Assembly (NCBI RefSeq): GCF_902833145.1
Contig: NZ_CADFEN010000002.1
Coordinates: 434,001-498,000, forward strand
Length of the DNA: 64,000 nt
Reading direction: 5' to 3'
From: Burkholderia sp. BCC0506
Lineage (GTDB): Bacteria > Pseudomonadota > Gammaproteobacteria > Burkholderiales > Burkholderiaceae
Shown: positions 8,891 through 19,400 of the stretch, piece by piece
Layout: each line of letters begins with the position of its first letter
How positions within the stretch are numbered: the first letter of the stretch is position 1
Notes under the pieces: model-generated
The model's input: the letters and a program-made list of their open reading frames with translations, nothing else
What the model was told of the DNA's origin: nothing
Database searches by the model: none
Made by a program: the position numbers and the translations under genes

Positions 8891-10189
8891 ATGGAAAGCA
8901 AGACCCTCGCGGCGCCCGCCGCCGAGCCCGCGAGCCGCGAGCGCACCGGCCTGTTCTCGTGGTACGCGGATGCGCAGCCGCGCGAGCGGCGCGCGTTCTG
9001 GAGCTGCAAGGTCGGCTACATGCTCGACGGGATGGACACGCAGATGCTGTCGTTCGTGATCCCGACGCTCGTCGCGACCTGGGGCATTTCGCTCGCCGAC
9101 GCGGGTTTCATCGGCACGATCACGCTGCTCGCGTCGGCGCTCGGCGGCTGGATCGCCGGCATCCTGTCCGACCGGATCGGCCGCGTGCGCACGCTGCAGC
9201 TCACGGTGCTGTGGTTCGCGGTGTTCACCGCGCTGTGCGGGCTCGCGCAGAACTACCCCCAACTGGTCGCGGCGCGCGCGCTGATGGGCTTCGGCTTCGG
9301 CGGCGAATGGACGGCCGGCGCGGTGCTGATCGGCGAAGTGATTCGCGCGCGCGATCGCGGCAGGGCGGTCGGCCTCGTGCAGTCGGGCTGGGCGATCGGC
9401 TGGGGGCTGTGCGCGCTGCTGTATGCGCTGCTGTTCTCGGTGCTGCCGGCCGAGCAGGCATGGCGCGCGCTGTTCCTCGTCGGGCTCGCGCCCGCGCTGC
9501 TGGTCGTCGCGATCCGCCGCTACGTGAAGGAGCCGGACGTCTACGAGAAGGAGAAGGCCGCGCAGGCGAAAGTGGCCGGCGCGCCGCGCCTCACCGAGAT
9601 CTTCGCGCCCAAGCTGATCACGACGACGCTGCGCGCGGCGCTGCTGACGACCGGCGCGCAGGGCGGCTACTACGCGATCACGACGTGGCTGCCGACCTTC
9701 CTGAAGACCGAGCGGCACCTCACGGTGATGGGCACCGGCGGCTATCTCGCGATGATCATCTTCGGTTCGTGGGTCGGCTACCTGACGAGCGCGTACCTGA
9801 CCGATCGCCTCGGCCGCAAGCCGAACTTCATCCTGTTCGCGGTCGGCTCGATGGTGATCGCGTTCTCGTATACGTCGCTGAACCTGACCAACGCGTCGAT
9901 GCTGTGGCTCGGCTTCCCGCTCGGCTTCTTCGCGTCGGGCATCTTCTCCGGGATGGGCGCGTTCCTCACCGAGCTGTTCCCGACCCGCGTGCGCGGCTCC
10001 GGCCAGGGCTTCTGCTACAACGTGGGCCGCGCGATCGGTGCGCTGTTCCCGTTCCTGATCGGTGCGCTGTCGAAGCAGTACGGGCTCGGCACGAGCATCG
10101 GCCTCTTCGCGGTCGCCGCCTACGGCGTGGTGATCGTCGCCGCGCTGACGCTGCCCGAGACCCGCGGCCGCGAACTCGACGCCGCCTGA
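8891..10189 (+). CDS. MFS carrier in the 5-oxoproline module
   Basis: 432 residues with 12 predicted membrane segments. An AGGAG sits 6 bases ahead of the start. MFS signature motifs occur at both domain starts: [12 protein letters not shown] after helix 2, and [12 protein letters not shown] after helix 8. The N-terminal [18 protein letters not shown] resembles aromatic- and organic-acid proton symporters, whose helix 1 usually holds an Asp. It sits between the cyclase-like gene (86 bases upstream) and the 5-oxoprolinase (128 bases downstream), all on one strand. Import of 5-oxoproline or D-glutamate is likely by context but cannot be read from the protein. Confidence 0.85.
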   Translation: MESKTLAAPAAEPASRERTGLFSWYADAQPRERRAFWSCKVGYMLDGMDTQMLSFVIPTLVATWGISLADAGFIGTITLLASALGGWIAGILSDRIGRVRTLQLTVLWFAVFTALCGLAQNYPQLVAARALMGFGFGGEWTAGAVLIGEVIRARDRGRAVGLVQSGWAIGWGLCALLYALLFSVLPAEQAWRALFLVGLAPALLVVAIRRYVKEPDVYEKEKAAQAKVAGAPRLTEIFAPKLITTTLRAALLTTGAQGGYYAITTWLPTFLKTERHLTVMGTGGYLAMIIFGSWVGYLTSAYLTDRLGRKPNFILFAVGSMVIAFSYTSLNLTNASMLWLGFPLGFFASGIFSGMGAFLTELFPTRVRGSGQGFCYNVGRAIGALFPFLIGALSKQYGLGTSIGLFAVAAYGVVIVAALTLPETRGRELDAA

Positions 10190-10317
10190 CCGGCGGCAAC
10201 GGCAGGGCGGCAGGCCCTGCGTCTTCCTTTCCCTTTCATCGAGACCGTGACACGGCGTGCGACGCGCGCCGTGCGGCGGCGCTCGTTCCTCGATTCAACG
10301 ACGCATCGACCGACATC

Positions 10318-13300
10318 ATGACTGACCGACATCTTTCTCCCGTTTCCTCCGACGCCGCCCGCTGGCAATTCTGGATCGACCGCGGCGGCACGTTCACCGA
10401 CATCGTCGCGCGGCGGCCCGACGGCACGCTCGTCACGCACAAGCTGCTGTCGGAGAACCCCGAGCAGTACCGCGACGCGGCCGTGGCCGGCATCCGCCAC
10501 CTGCTCGGCCTCGCGGCCGACGAGCCGATCACGCCGGCGCAGGTCGACATGGTGAAGATGGGCACGACGGTCGCGACCAACGCGCTGCTCGAACGCAAGG
10601 GCGAACGCACCGCGCTCGCCACGACGCGCGGCTTTCGCGACGTGCTGCGCATCGCGTACCAGAACCGGCCGCGCCTGTTCGATCTCGACATCGTGCTGCC
10701 CGACGCGCTGTACGAGACGGTCGTCGAGATCGACGAGCGCGTCGGCGCGCAGGGCGACGTGGTCGTGCCGCTCGACGTTCAGGGTGCCGAAGCATCGTTG
10801 CGCCGCGTGTTCGACAGCGGCGTGCGGGCGCTCGCGATCGTGCTGATCCACGGCTACCGCCATACCGCGCACGAACGGATGGTGGCCGAACTCGCGCGCC
10901 GCATCGGCTTCACGCAGGTGTCGGTGTCGCACGAGGTGTCGCCGTTGATGAAGATGGTGTCGCGCGGCGATACGACCGTCGTCGACGCGTACCTGTCGCC
11001 GATCCTGCGCCGCTATGTCGAGCAGGTCGCGCACGAGATGCCGGGCGTGAACCTGCAGTTCATGCAGAGCAGCGGCGGCCTGACGCGCGCCGATGCATTC
11101 CAGGGCAAGGACGCGATCCTGTCCGGCCCGGCCGGCGGCATCGTCGGGATGGTGCGCGCGGCGCGCGCGGCCGGCTTCGAGCGCGTGATCGGCTTCGACA
11201 TGGGCGGCACGTCGACCGACGTGTCGCACTACAACGGCGAATTCGAGCGCGTGTTCGAGACGCAGGTGGCCGGCGTGCGGATGCGCGCGCCGATGATGAG
11301 CATCCATACGGTCGCGGCCGGCGGCGGCTCGGTGCTCGGCTTCGACGGCGCGCGGCTGCGCGTCGGGCCCGAATCGGCCGGCGCGAACCCGGGGCCGGCC
11401 GCCTACCGGCGCGGCGGCCCGCTGACGGTGACCGACTGCAACGTGATGCTCGGCAAGATCCAGCCCGACCATTTCCCGCGCGTGTTCGGCCCGCATGCGG
11501 ACCAGCCGCTCGACCGCGACGGCGTGGTCGCGAAGTTCGCGGCGCTCGCCGATGAAATCCACGCGGCGACCGGGCGGCGCGAGACGCCCGAGGCGCTCGC
11601 CGAAGGGTTCCTGGAGATCGCGATCGGCAGCATGGCGAATGCGATCAAGAAGATTTCCGTGCAGCGCGGCCACGACGTGTCGCGCTACGTGCTGACGACG
11701 TTCGGCGGCGCGGGCGGCCAGCACGCGTGCGGCGTGGCCGATGCGCTCGGGATGACGCAGGTGTTCGCGCATCCGCTCGCCGGCGTGCTGTCCGCGTACG
11801 GGATGGGCCTCGCCGACCAGACGGCAATGCGCGAGCGTGCGGTGGAAGCCGTGTTGTCCGACGCATCGCTGCCGGCGCTGAATGCGGCGCTCGACCGGCT
11901 GGCCGACGAAGCCATCGGCGCGTTGCTTGAACAGGGCGTGCCGCCGCAGCGGATCGTGACCGAACGGCGCGTGCACCTGCGCTACCAGGGCACCGATTCG
12001 GCGCTCGACGTGCCGGCCGGCTCGGTCGCGGCGATGCAGCAGGCGTTCGAAACCGCGTACCGGCAGCGCTACGCGTTCCTGATGCCCGGCACGCCGCTCG
12101 TCGCCGAGCTTGCGTCGGTCGAGGCGATCGGCCGCTCGGACGCGCCGGTCGACGTCGCGCCGCTCGCCCCGCGCGAGGCTGGCGCGGCGCCGCAGGCGCA
12201 CGCGGCCGTGCGCTTTTATTCGGGCGGCCAGTGGCACGATGCGGCGCTGGTCGTGCGCGACACGCTGCGCGCCGGCGACGCGATCGACGGCCCGGCGATC
12301 GTCGCGGAGCAGAACGGCACGACCGTCGTCGAGCCCGGCTGGCGCGCCGGGATGACCGCGCAGGGCAACCTCGTGCTGACGCGCACGACGCCGCTGCCGA
12401 CGCGCCGCTCGCTCGGCACCGACGCCGACCCGGTGCGGCTGGAGATCTTCAACAACCTGTTCATGTCGATCGCCGAGCAGATGGGGCTGCGGCTGCAGAA
12501 CACCGCGTACTCGGTGAACATCAAGGAGCGGCTCGACTTCTCCTGCGCGATCTTCGACGGCGACGGCAACCTGATCGCGAACGCGCCGCACATGCCCGTG
12601 CACCTCGGCTCGATGGGCGAAAGCATCCGCACGGTGATCGCGCGCAACCGCGGCCGCATGCGCGACGGCGACGTGTTCATGCTCAACGACCCGTATCACG
12701 GCGGCACGCACCTGCCGGACGTCACCGTCATCACGCCGGTGTTCGCGGACGGCTCGGACGCACCGCTGTTCTACGTCGGCTCGCGCGGCCACCATGCGGA
12801 CATCGGCGGCACGACGCCGGGCTCGATGCCGCCCGATTCGACGCATATCGACGAGGAAGGCGTGCTGATCGACAACTGGCAGCTCGTGTCGGCCGGCGTG
12901 CTGCGCGACGCCGAGACGCGCGCGCTGCTGGCGTCGGGCCGTTATCCGGCGCGCAACGTCGAGCAGAACATGGCCGACCTGCGCGCGCAGGTCGCCGCGA
13001 ACCAGAAGGGCGTCGACGAGCTGCGCCGGATGGTCGCGCAGTTCGGCCGCGACGTCGTGCTCGCGTTCATGGGGCACGTGCAGGACAACGCGGAAGAAGC
13101 GGTGCGGCGCGTGATCGGCGCGCTGCAGGACGGCGCGTACCGCTACCCGCTCGACAACGGCGCGGAGATTCGCGTCGCGATCCGCGTCGATCGCGCGGCA
13201 CGGCGCGCGGAGATCGACTTCACCGGCACGTCCGCGCAGCTCGACAACAATTTCAACGCGCCGAAGGCCGTCTGCATGGCCGCGGTGCTGTACGTGTTCC

Positions 13301-13956
13301 GCACGCTGGTCGGCGACGACATCCCGCTGAACGCCGGCTGCCTGAAGCCGCTGACCGTGATCGTGCCGGCCCGCTCGATGCTGAACCCCGACTACCCGGC
13401 GGCCGTCGTGTCGGGCAACGTCGAGACGTCGTCGGCGGTGACCAACGCGCTGTACGGCGCACTCGGCTGCGTCGCGTCGAGCCAGGGAACGATGAATAAC
13501 TTCACATTCGGTAACGATCGGTACCAGTACTACGAGACGATCGCCGGCGGCAGCGGCGCGGGCAACGGCTTCGCGGGTGTCGGCGCGGTGCAGACGCACA
13601 TGACGAACTCGCGGCTCACCGATCCGGAGGTACTCGAATGGCGCTACCCGGTGCGGCTCGATTCGCACCGGATCCGCGCCGGCTCGGGCGGCGGCGGGCG
13701 CTGGCGCGGCGGCGACGGCGCGGTGCGGCGGATCCGCTTCCTCGAGCCGATGACCGCGTCGATCCTGTCGAACAACCGGATCCACGCGCCGTTCGGCGCG
13801 GCGGGCGGCGAGGCCGGCGCGCTCGGCCGCAACACGATCGAGCGGGCGGACGGCACGGTGGAGGTGCTCGGCCACATCGGCCGCGCGCAGATGGCGCCGG
13901 GCGACGTGTTCGTCGTCGAAACCCCGGGCGGCGGCGGCTACGGCGCGGCAGGCTGA
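10318..13956 (+). CDS. 5-oxoprolinase (ATP-hydrolysing), HyuA-HyuB fusion
   Basis: 1,212 residues, the normal size of a fused eukaryotic-type 5-oxoprolinase. The HyuA half (residues about 15-690) starts with [17 protein letters not shown], the actin-like phosphate-binding loop, then [28 protein letters not shown] and [17 protein letters not shown]. The HyuB half begins near residue 704 ([20 protein letters not shown]) and holds [29 protein letters not shown] and a C-terminal ETPGGGGYG. The enzyme cleaves 5-oxoproline to glutamate with ATP. The substrate is given more weight by the cyclase-like neighbour, but hydantoin or related rings cannot be excluded. A hairpin follows the stop. Confidence 0.88.
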   Translation: MTDRHLSPVSSDAARWQFWIDRGGTFTDIVARRPDGTLVTHKLLSENPEQYRDAAVAGIRHLLGLAADEPITPAQVDMVKMGTTVATNALLERKGERTALATTRGFRDVLRIAYQNRPRLFDLDIVLPDALYETVVEIDERVGAQGDVVVPLDVQGAEASLRRVFDSGVRALAIVLIHGYRHTAHERMVAELARRIGFTQVSVSHEVSPLMKMVSRGDTTVVDAYLSPILRRYVEQVAHEMPGVNLQFMQSSGGLTRADAFQGKDAILSGPAGGIVGMVRAARAAGFERVIGFDMGGTSTDVSHYNGEFERVFETQVAGVRMRAPMMSIHTVAAGGGSVLGFDGARLRVGPESAGANPGPAAYRRGGPLTVTDCNVMLGKIQPDHFPRVFGPHADQPLDRDGVVAKFAALADEIHAATGRRETPEALAEGFLEIAIGSMANAIKKISVQRGHDVSRYVLTTFGGAGGQHACGVADALGMTQVFAHPLAGVLSAYGMGLADQTAMRERAVEAVLSDASLPALNAALDRLADEAIGALLEQGVPPQRIVTERRVHLRYQGTDSALDVPAGSVAAMQQAFETAYRQRYAFLMPGTPLVAELASVEAIGRSDAPVDVAPLAPREAGAAPQAHAAVRFYSGGQWHDAALVVRDTLRAGDAIDGPAIVAEQNGTTVVEPGWRAGMTAQGNLVLTRTTPLPTRRSLGTDADPVRLEIFNNLFMSIAEQMGLRLQNTAYSVNIKERLDFSCAIFDGDGNLIANAPHMPVHLGSMGESIRTVIARNRGRMRDGDVFMLNDPYHGGTHLPDVTVITPVFADGSDAPLFYVGSRGHHADIGGTTPGSMPPDSTHIDEEGVLIDNWQLVSAGVLRDAETRALLASGRYPARNVEQNMADLRAQVAANQKGVDELRRMVAQFGRDVVLAFMGHVQDNAEEAVRRVIGALQDGAYRYPLDNGAEIRVAIRVDRAARRAEIDFTGTSAQLDNNFNAPKAVCMAAVLYVFRTLVGDDIPLNAGCLKPLTVIVPARSMLNPDYPAAVVSGNVETSSAVTNALYGALGCVASSQGTMNNFTFGNDRYQYYETIAGGSGAGNGFAGVGAVQTHMTNSRLTDPEVLEWRYPVRLDSHRIRAGSGGGGRWRGGDGAVRRIRFLEPMTASILSNNRIHAPFGAAGGEAGALGRNTIERADGTVEVLGHIGRAQMAPGDVFVVETPGGGGYGAAG

Positions 13957-13965
13957 GCCGCGCAT

Positions 13966-13988
13966 CCGGCGCGGACGTGCCGCGCCGG
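13966..13988 (+). terminator. GC-rich hairpin after 5-oxoprolinase
   Basis: A perfect 9-base inverted repeat (CCGGCGCGG / CCGCGCCGG) with a 5-base loop begins 9 bases after the 5-oxoprolinase stop. There is no T-run, so intrinsic termination is plausible but not certain. Confidence 0.5.
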
Positions 13989-14534
13989 GTGCCGGTGCCG
14001 GATACGGGGTGGCGGATATTGCAACGAACTGTGGAATAAAGCCCGGCATTCACGCCTGAATGGAATCAAAAGCGGCGAAAAGCCGGCTCGCCGACTGCGA
14101 TTCGACCCTGCCGCCGCGGTATCGGCAAAGGTCCGGCCCCATATTCTGGAGTTGGCGCCAGAAGCCCGCCCGGCGGCCCTCCCGGGCGGTCTCGCCGCCC
14201 GGCCGCACGCCGCGTCATCCGCCCGTTGGCCCGCTGCCGATCATGAAAAATCGGGCTTGCCAATCGAGTCCCGGTTCCTTGACACACCGATCTAAATGTG
14301 AGTGCCAATCCTCATCGTCATTTGATAAGATGGCTCTCATCATTCGTAAGGCAGAACCTGCGCGCGTCATGCGCGAACGCCGGCCGCATTAGCTGGAAAC
14401 AAGTACGGGACGAGGCCCGCTGTCACGGCAATCACGGCTGCCCTGCCGGGCATGCGCACTGCGCGACCCGGGAAGGCGGCCGGCCCACTCGCCTCCGTCT
14501 ACACTGTGCGTTTTTTCTGGATCGGGGCGTGTCC
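13989..14534. other. Intergenic region upstream of rpfR
   Basis: About 550 bases without a supportable gene; reading frames here lack coding character. The part from 14,270 to 14,360 is clearly less GC-rich than its surroundings and contains a TTGACA at 14,279, so it probably carries the rpfR promoter. No convincing -10 element at 17-base spacing could be fixed by eye. A short GGGCGG/CCGCCC stem lies near 14,184-14,200. Confidence 0.4.
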
Positions 14535-16538
14535 ATGGATGACGAAAACGATAGCGCGGTGCTCGAGGCGCACGTCGGTACGCGCAGCCCGTGCTGGCGG
14601 CTCGGCAGCGACAGCAACGCGCTCGAACTGGCCGCGGTCCGCGGCCTGACCAACGTCGCGATCGCACTGACGGCCGAGCAGGCCGCGCGCATCCGCGCAC
14701 TGACCGGCGTCACGTCGCACCTCGTGATCGACATCGTGCTGTTCGGCAACCCGGTCAGCCTCCATCTCGTCGGCAGGAAGGTCAATACGGTCGACTGGGC
14801 CGGCACGGCGTCCGCCTATTCCGATACCGCCTCCGTCGCCGCCGACCTGTCGCACGGGCTCGCGTTCGCCGAGCAGGTCGTGTCCGAAGTGAATTCGCTC
14901 GTCGTGATCCTCGACCGCAACGGGATGGTGCAGCGCTTCAACCGCCTGTGCGAGGAGGTGACGGGCAAGCGCGAGGTCGACGTGATCGGCCGCAGCGCGT
15001 TCGAGCTGTTCATGAGCCCGGAGCAGGGCGCGCAGTCGCGCAGCAACATCACGGGGTTCTTCGCGAGCAACCAGTCGTTCGCGGTCGAGCGCTACATCAA
15101 CACGGTCAACGGGCCGCGTCTGTTCCAGTTCCGCAACAAGTTCGTGCAGAGCGGCAGCGGCGTCGACGAGCAGTTCCTGATCTGTTCGGGTATCGACATC
15201 ACCGAGGAGCGCAACGCGCAGCAACGGCTCACCGAGCTCGCGAACACCGACGTGCTCACCGGGCTGCCGAACCGCCATGCGATCAGCGAGCGCATCCGTA
15301 CGGCGATCGCCGAGGAGAGCGAGCTGACGCGCGGCCAGGTCGGCATCCTGTTCCTCGATCTCGACAACTTCAAGCGCGTCAACGATCACTACGGGCACAT
15401 CACCGGCGACCGGCTGCTGCAGGACGTGTCGGCGATCATCAGCGGCTGCCTGCCGTCCGGCGCGACGCTCGCGCGGCTCGGCGGCGACGAATTCCTCGTG
15501 CTGTTCGAACACGGCACGCGGCCGCTGCTGGAGGCGACCGCGCAGATCATTCTCGAGCGGCTGCGCACGCCGATCCATCTCGGGCTGATGGAGATCTACA
15601 CGAGCTGCTCGATCGGCATCGCGATGCATCCGCAGCACGGCGATTCGCTCGAGACGCTGATCCGCAGCGCCGACACCGCGATGTACGTCGCGAAGGAAGA
15701 AGGCAAGCACACGTATCGCGTGTTCTCGCTGGAGATGAACCAGAAGGTCGCGAAGTACATGTGGCTCGACACGAACCTGCGCAAGGCGCTCGAGGAAGAG
15801 CAGTTCGTGCTGCACTACCAGCCGGTCGTCGATATCGCGACGGGGGACGTGCACGGCGTCGAGGCGCTGATCCGCTGGCAGTCGCCCGATCGCGGGCTCG
15901 TCGCGCCGGTCGAGTTCATCCGGTTCGCGGAGGAGTCGGGGCTGATCGCGCCGCTCGGGCGCTGGGTGATGCGCACGGCGGCCGCGCAGGCCGCTGCGTG
16001 GAAGGCGAAGGGGCTCGGTATCCGGATCGCGGTGAACGTGTCCGCGCGGCAGTTGCAGGACATGAACATCGTGCACCAGTTCGCGTCGATTCTCGACGGC
16101 GCGGGGCTGAAGCCCGGCCTGCTCGACATCGAGCTGACCGAGAGCTGCTTCATCGAGGACGAGGAGGCGGCCAACGGGCTGATGCGGCAGTTCCGCCAGC
16201 TCGGCGCGCAGATCCATCTCGACGATTTCGGCACCGGTTATTCGTCGCTGTCGCAGTTGTCGCGCCTGCCGCTCGACGCGATCAAGCTCGACCGTACCTT
16301 CATCACGGCCATCGACCGCAATCCGCGCTCGCAGGCGCTGGTGCGCTCGGTCGTGTCGCTCGCGAAGGCGCTGAATTTCGCAGTGGTCGCCGAAGGCGTC
16401 GAAACGCACGCGGAAGCCGAATTCCTCAAGCAGCTCGACGTCGATCACGCGCAGGGCTACTACTACGCGCGGCCGATGCCGGCGCAGGCGTTCGAGGCGT
16501 GGCTCGCGGAGACGAGAAAGCTCAGGCTGATCGCCTGA
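14535..16538 (+). CDS. rpfR: BDSF receptor RpfR (FI-PAS-GGDEF-EAL)
   Basis: 667 residues, exactly the length of Burkholderia RpfR. The N-terminal ~100 residues form the RpfF-interacting (FI) domain. A PAS domain spans about 110-225 (NSLVVILDRNGMVQRFN). A GGDEF domain follows with an intact GGDEF motif at 316-320, then an EAL domain with EAL at 443-445, DDFGTGYSS at 563-571 and EGVET at 620-624, so the phosphodiesterase residues look complete. In the characterised system the PAS domain binds cis-2-dodecenoic acid and stimulates c-di-GMP hydrolysis, while the FI domain binds and restrains RpfF. The gene converges on rpfF, and a strong hairpin lies between them. Confidence 0.93.
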   Translation: MDDENDSAVLEAHVGTRSPCWRLGSDSNALELAAVRGLTNVAIALTAEQAARIRALTGVTSHLVIDIVLFGNPVSLHLVGRKVNTVDWAGTASAYSDTASVAADLSHGLAFAEQVVSEVNSLVVILDRNGMVQRFNRLCEEVTGKREVDVIGRSAFELFMSPEQGAQSRSNITGFFASNQSFAVERYINTVNGPRLFQFRNKFVQSGSGVDEQFLICSGIDITEERNAQQRLTELANTDVLTGLPNRHAISERIRTAIAEESELTRGQVGILFLDLDNFKRVNDHYGHITGDRLLQDVSAIISGCLPSGATLARLGGDEFLVLFEHGTRPLLEATAQIILERLRTPIHLGLMEIYTSCSIGIAMHPQHGDSLETLIRSADTAMYVAKEEGKHTYRVFSLEMNQKVAKYMWLDTNLRKALEEEQFVLHYQPVVDIATGDVHGVEALIRWQSPDRGLVAPVEFIRFAEESGLIAPLGRWVMRTAAAQAAAWKAKGLGIRIAVNVSARQLQDMNIVHQFASILDGAGLKPGLLDIELTESCFIEDEEAANGLMRQFRQLGAQIHLDDFGTGYSSLSQLSRLPLDAIKLDRTFITAIDRNPRSQALVRSVVSLAKALNFAVVAEGVETHAEAEFLKQLDVDHAQGYYYARPMPAQAFEAWLAETRKLRLIA

Positions 16539-16554
16539 GCGCCGTTCCGGACAA

Positions 16555-16579
16555 GGCGCCGCCGGCAATCGGCGGCGCC
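16555..16579. terminator. Bidirectional hairpin between rpfR and rpfF
   Basis: A perfect 10-base inverted repeat (GGCGCCGCCG / CGGCGGCGCC) with a 5-base loop starts 17 bases after the rpfR stop and ends 8 bases before the rpfF stop. Its position between two convergent genes suits a shared terminator. No flanking T-run is present. Confidence 0.6.
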
Positions 16580-16586
16580 CGTCGCA

Positions 16587-17450
16587 TTACACCGTGCGCA
16601 GCTTCGATACGCGCCGGTTCTGCAGCATCACCAGGCGTTCCATGTACGCGAGGTCCTTCGGCTCGATCGTGAACGCCGCATGCACCCACGCTTCCGTGAT
16701 GTCCATCAGCTCCGAGCGCGACAGCTGGAACACGCGTTCGCGGGCGCGCAGCATCGCGCGGATGCCGTTCAGCTTGGGCTTCGTCACGTCGATGAAGGTG
16801 CGCGTCGCCAGATACGCGTCACCCGCGTCGAACGTCTCGTCGATCAGCCCGCGATCCTCGTACCACTCGGCCGCATGCGCCTCGCCGGTCGCGATCAGCG
16901 ATTCCGCGAGGCCGCGGTTCGCCTTGCGCGCGACCAGCGAATAGCCGCCCATGCCCGGGAACAGGTTGAACGCGATCTCCGGGAACCCGAGTTTCACGCC
17001 CTTCTGCGCGAGCACGTAGTGATGCGCGAGCGCGGCCTCGAAGCCGCCGCCGAGCGCGCTGCCCTCGACCATCGCGATCGAGATCGCACCGGTGCCGAAG
17101 CCCGTGTAGATCTCGTACACGCCGTCGATGCACGAGCGCGCGTAGGCCATCAGCTGATCGCGCCGGCCGCTGCGGATCGCGTCGACGAAGAAGCTCAGGT
17201 CGCCGCCGACGTTGAACAGCTCGGGGACGAGCGAGCCCGTCACCCAGAAGTCGAACGTGAGGCCCGAGTCGCGTGCGACGCGCGCGAGATGGATGATGTC
17301 GGTGACGAGTTGCTGGTTGAAACACGGCCGCGGCTCCGATCGCAGCATCATCCACATGACGTTACGGCCTTCTTCGTAGAAGGCGGTCAGTTGCGAGAGT
17401 TCGCCGGCTTCGTAAAACGGGCGGCATGCCGGATGGGATTGGAGTTGCAT
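16587..17450 (-). CDS. rpfF: BDSF synthase RpfF (crotonase fold)
   Basis: 287 residues of the enoyl-CoA hydratase superfamily and the usual length for Burkholderia RpfF. The oxyanion-hole and active-site segments are SALGGGFEAA (Glu138) and LGFPE (Glu158), with both catalytic glutamates in place. RpfF acts as dehydratase and thioesterase on 3-hydroxydodecanoyl-ACP to make cis-2-dodecenoic acid. The ribosome binding site AGGA lies 6 bases ahead of the ATG. An unusually long inverted repeat sits 36 bases upstream of the start. The convergent rpfR encodes its receptor and binding partner, which makes the assignment secure. Confidence 0.93.
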   Translation of the reverse strand: MQLQSHPACRPFYEAGELSQLTAFYEEGRNVMWMMLRSEPRPCFNQQLVTDIIHLARVARDSGLTFDFWVTGSLVPELFNVGGDLSFFVDAIRSGRRDQLMAYARSCIDGVYEIYTGFGTGAISIAMVEGSALGGGFEAALAHHYVLAQKGVKLGFPEIAFNLFPGMGGYSLVARKANRGLAESLIATGEAHAAEWYEDRGLIDETFDAGDAYLATRTFIDVTKPKLNGIRAMLRARERVFQLSRSELMDITEAWVHAAFTIEPKDLAYMERLVMLQNRRVSKLRTV

Positions 17451-17486
17451 GGTATGTCCTCGTGAGATGTGGTTTTAAAGACCGTC

Positions 17487-17534
17487 GCGCCAGGCGCCTG
17501 GCGGGCATCGGGTTGCCCGCCGGGCGCCTGGCGC
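17487..17534. promoter_or_regulatory. 48-base inverted repeat upstream of rpfF
   Basis: Two 20-base arms separated by the 8-base loop ATCGGGTT match at 19 of 20 positions. The left arm contains the self-palindrome CCAGGCGCCTGG. It lies 36 bases upstream of the rpfF start codon, so it may be an operator or a hairpin in the 5' leader. Confidence 0.6.
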
Positions 17535-17917
17535 GAGGCATCGCCATTGTTGCGCGCGCACAAAAGACGAATTGCGGGGAACAACGCACGAACGGGACGC
17601 GGGTGAGGGGGGCACTCGGGTGGGCCGGGGACGACGGACGCAGAGACGGGAATCGGGAGGGGGCGCGGTGGATCGGGCGGGAGGCGACGTCTGCCGGCGC
17701 GGGCCGGCAGACGGTTCGGCGCAGGGTTGTCGGCATCGTTCGCTTACATGCCGAAAGCGCTGCCCGGCCGCGGGGCGGCCTGCGGCTGCATGCCGGACAG
17801 TCCGGTGGGCGGCTACCGGATCGCATCCGGCAGTCCGGACGGCCGGACAAGGTTTGCTAAGATGCGCGCCGCATCACCGCGATCAATCGAACTAAAAATC
17901 TATTCCGAGAGACTCCC
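17535..17917. other. Intergenic region between rpfF and the OmpA-domain gene
   Basis: Divergent upstream region of rpfF and the OmpA-domain gene. No gene is supported. A TAAGAT about 60 bases ahead of the OmpA-domain start could be a -10 element. The region also contains scattered CCGG-rich short repeats around 17,765-17,845. Confidence 0.35.
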
Positions 17918-18919
17918 ATGAAGAACGCAGTCACGACGTTCACCCGTTTCACGCGTGCAGGCCGTTACGCATTGCCGGCCGCCGCGCTGCTGTCGCTTTC
18001 CACGCTCGCCTGGGCCGCCGGCGACGTGCCCGGCTCGAAGGACCATCCGCTGATTTCGCGCTTCGCCGGCGCGACGATCAACGCGTATTCGCAGACCGCG
18101 TTCGACGAGGCATTCCTGCCGAACCAGCCGATCGACGACGAGCGAACCGCGAAGGGGTTGAACCTGGAAGGCAAGATCACGCGCATCGGCTATACGATCG
18201 GCGGCGACAAGTCGACGCTCGAAGTCGAGCGCAACTACCTCGATGCGCTGCAAAAGGGCGGTTTCCAGATCCTGTTTCGTTGCACGGCGGAGCAGTGCGG
18301 CAAGAGCGGCGGCAACGAGTTCCAGAGCGTCGTGATCAACTCCGGGCGGATGCGCAAGGCGGGCGGCGGCGAAGCGAACTTCGGCGGCAAGCACCGGACG
18401 ATCCTCGCGAAGCTGCCCCGCGCGGCGGGCGATGCATACGTGTTCGTGCACGTGATGGACGATTCGGCGTCGAACAAGCGCACGGTCGTCTACGAGGAAG
18501 TCGTCGAGGTGAAGCCGATGCAGACGGGGCAGGTGAAGGTGATCGATTCCGGCGCGCTGCAGAAGGGGCTGGCCGCGACCGGCAAGGTCGCGCTGTACGG
18601 CATCTACTTCGATACCGACAAGGCGCAGGTGAAGCCGGAGTCGAAGGCGCAGCTCGACGAGATGGCGAAGCTGCTGTCGGCGAATCCGGCGCTGAAGGTC
18701 TACATCGTCGGGCATACCGACAACCAGGGGCAGCTCGCGCACAACGTCGACCTGTCGCAGAAACGCGCGGAGGCCGTCACGCAGGCGCTCGCGACGACGT
18801 ACCGGATCGCGCCGGCACGGCTGGTCGCGAAGGGCGTGGCATCGCTGTCGCCGGTCGCCTCCAACGCCGACGACGCGGGCCGTGCGCAGAACCGCCGCGT
18901 CGAGCTCGTGCAGCAGTAG
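17918..18919 (+). CDS. Exported OmpA-domain protein
   Basis: 333 residues with a signal peptide (RYALPAAALLSLSTLAWAA). Residues about 30-210 form a domain I do not name with confidence; it has a FRCTAEQCG pair of cysteines that could form a disulfide. The C-terminal ~115 residues are an OmpA-like peptidoglycan-binding domain: IYFDTDKAQVKPESKAQLDEMAK, VYIVGHTDNQG, LSQKRAEAV and the final NRRVELV. It is probably periplasmic or outer-membrane associated, anchored to peptidoglycan. An A-rich leader with GAGAG precedes the ATG. It stands alone, divergent from rpfF. Confidence 0.85.
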   Translation: MKNAVTTFTRFTRAGRYALPAAALLSLSTLAWAAGDVPGSKDHPLISRFAGATINAYSQTAFDEAFLPNQPIDDERTAKGLNLEGKITRIGYTIGGDKSTLEVERNYLDALQKGGFQILFRCTAEQCGKSGGNEFQSVVINSGRMRKAGGGEANFGGKHRTILAKLPRAAGDAYVFVHVMDDSASNKRTVVYEEVVEVKPMQTGQVKVIDSGALQKGLAATGKVALYGIYFDTDKAQVKPESKAQLDEMAKLLSANPALKVYIVGHTDNQGQLAHNVDLSQKRAEAVTQALATTYRIAPARLVAKGVASLSPVASNADDAGRAQNRRVELVQQ

Positions 18920-19400
18920 TACGCGTCAGCGACGAGCTATGACCTGAAGGGGCAATTGCGCGGGCAGCACGCGCAGGCCGGTGCGTACACGCTCGCGTGG
19001 ACGTGGCGCGGCAAGCGCGTCGGCGACTGCCAGTAACGGGCCGGCGCGGCGGGCATCGCACCGGCACACGACGGCGAGCGGCTGGTACAGCGCACCGCAC
19101 TCGAGCCCTTCGCCCACCGCCGGGTCGACGAGTGCGACCGGACGAACGACGACCGGGCCGCGATCACGTCGGCATCGGCATCGCTTCGATCAGCGCGATG
19201 CCGGCCGTCACGGTTTGCCGCGCCGCGCGCCGGCCTTGCGCCAGGCGGCTTGACGCTCGCCGGTACGTCACCCACACTGGCCGCACGACGGCCCCCGCGG
19301 CGGGTACGCGGGTGGCCCGTCATGTGCGCGTCATGCGGTACGAGTTCCGCGCCGGCGCGCGGCCCTGACGCCCGGTAACGAACGCGCGGAGAGCTTCGAC
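18920..19400. other. Intergenic region with an unexplained open minus-strand stretch
   Basis: 481 bases between two plus-strand genes. On the minus strand 88 codons from 19,189 down to 18,926 stay open, with a GTG at 19,117 and Val/Ala/Leu-rich composition, but no motif or ribosome binding site was found. It may be a decayed gene end or chance openness in GC-rich DNA. Confidence 0.3.

Noticed and set aside
10120-14049. A very long open frame on the minus strand opposite the 5-oxoprolinase gene
   Set aside because: Its product is Arg/His/Ala-rich without motifs and lies wholly antisense to a well-supported enzyme. Such mirror frames are a by-product of high GC at third codon positions.
18926-19189. 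Open minus-strand stretch of 88 codons
   Set aside because: No ribosome binding site, no motif and no start better than GTG. Kept only as an intergenic note.
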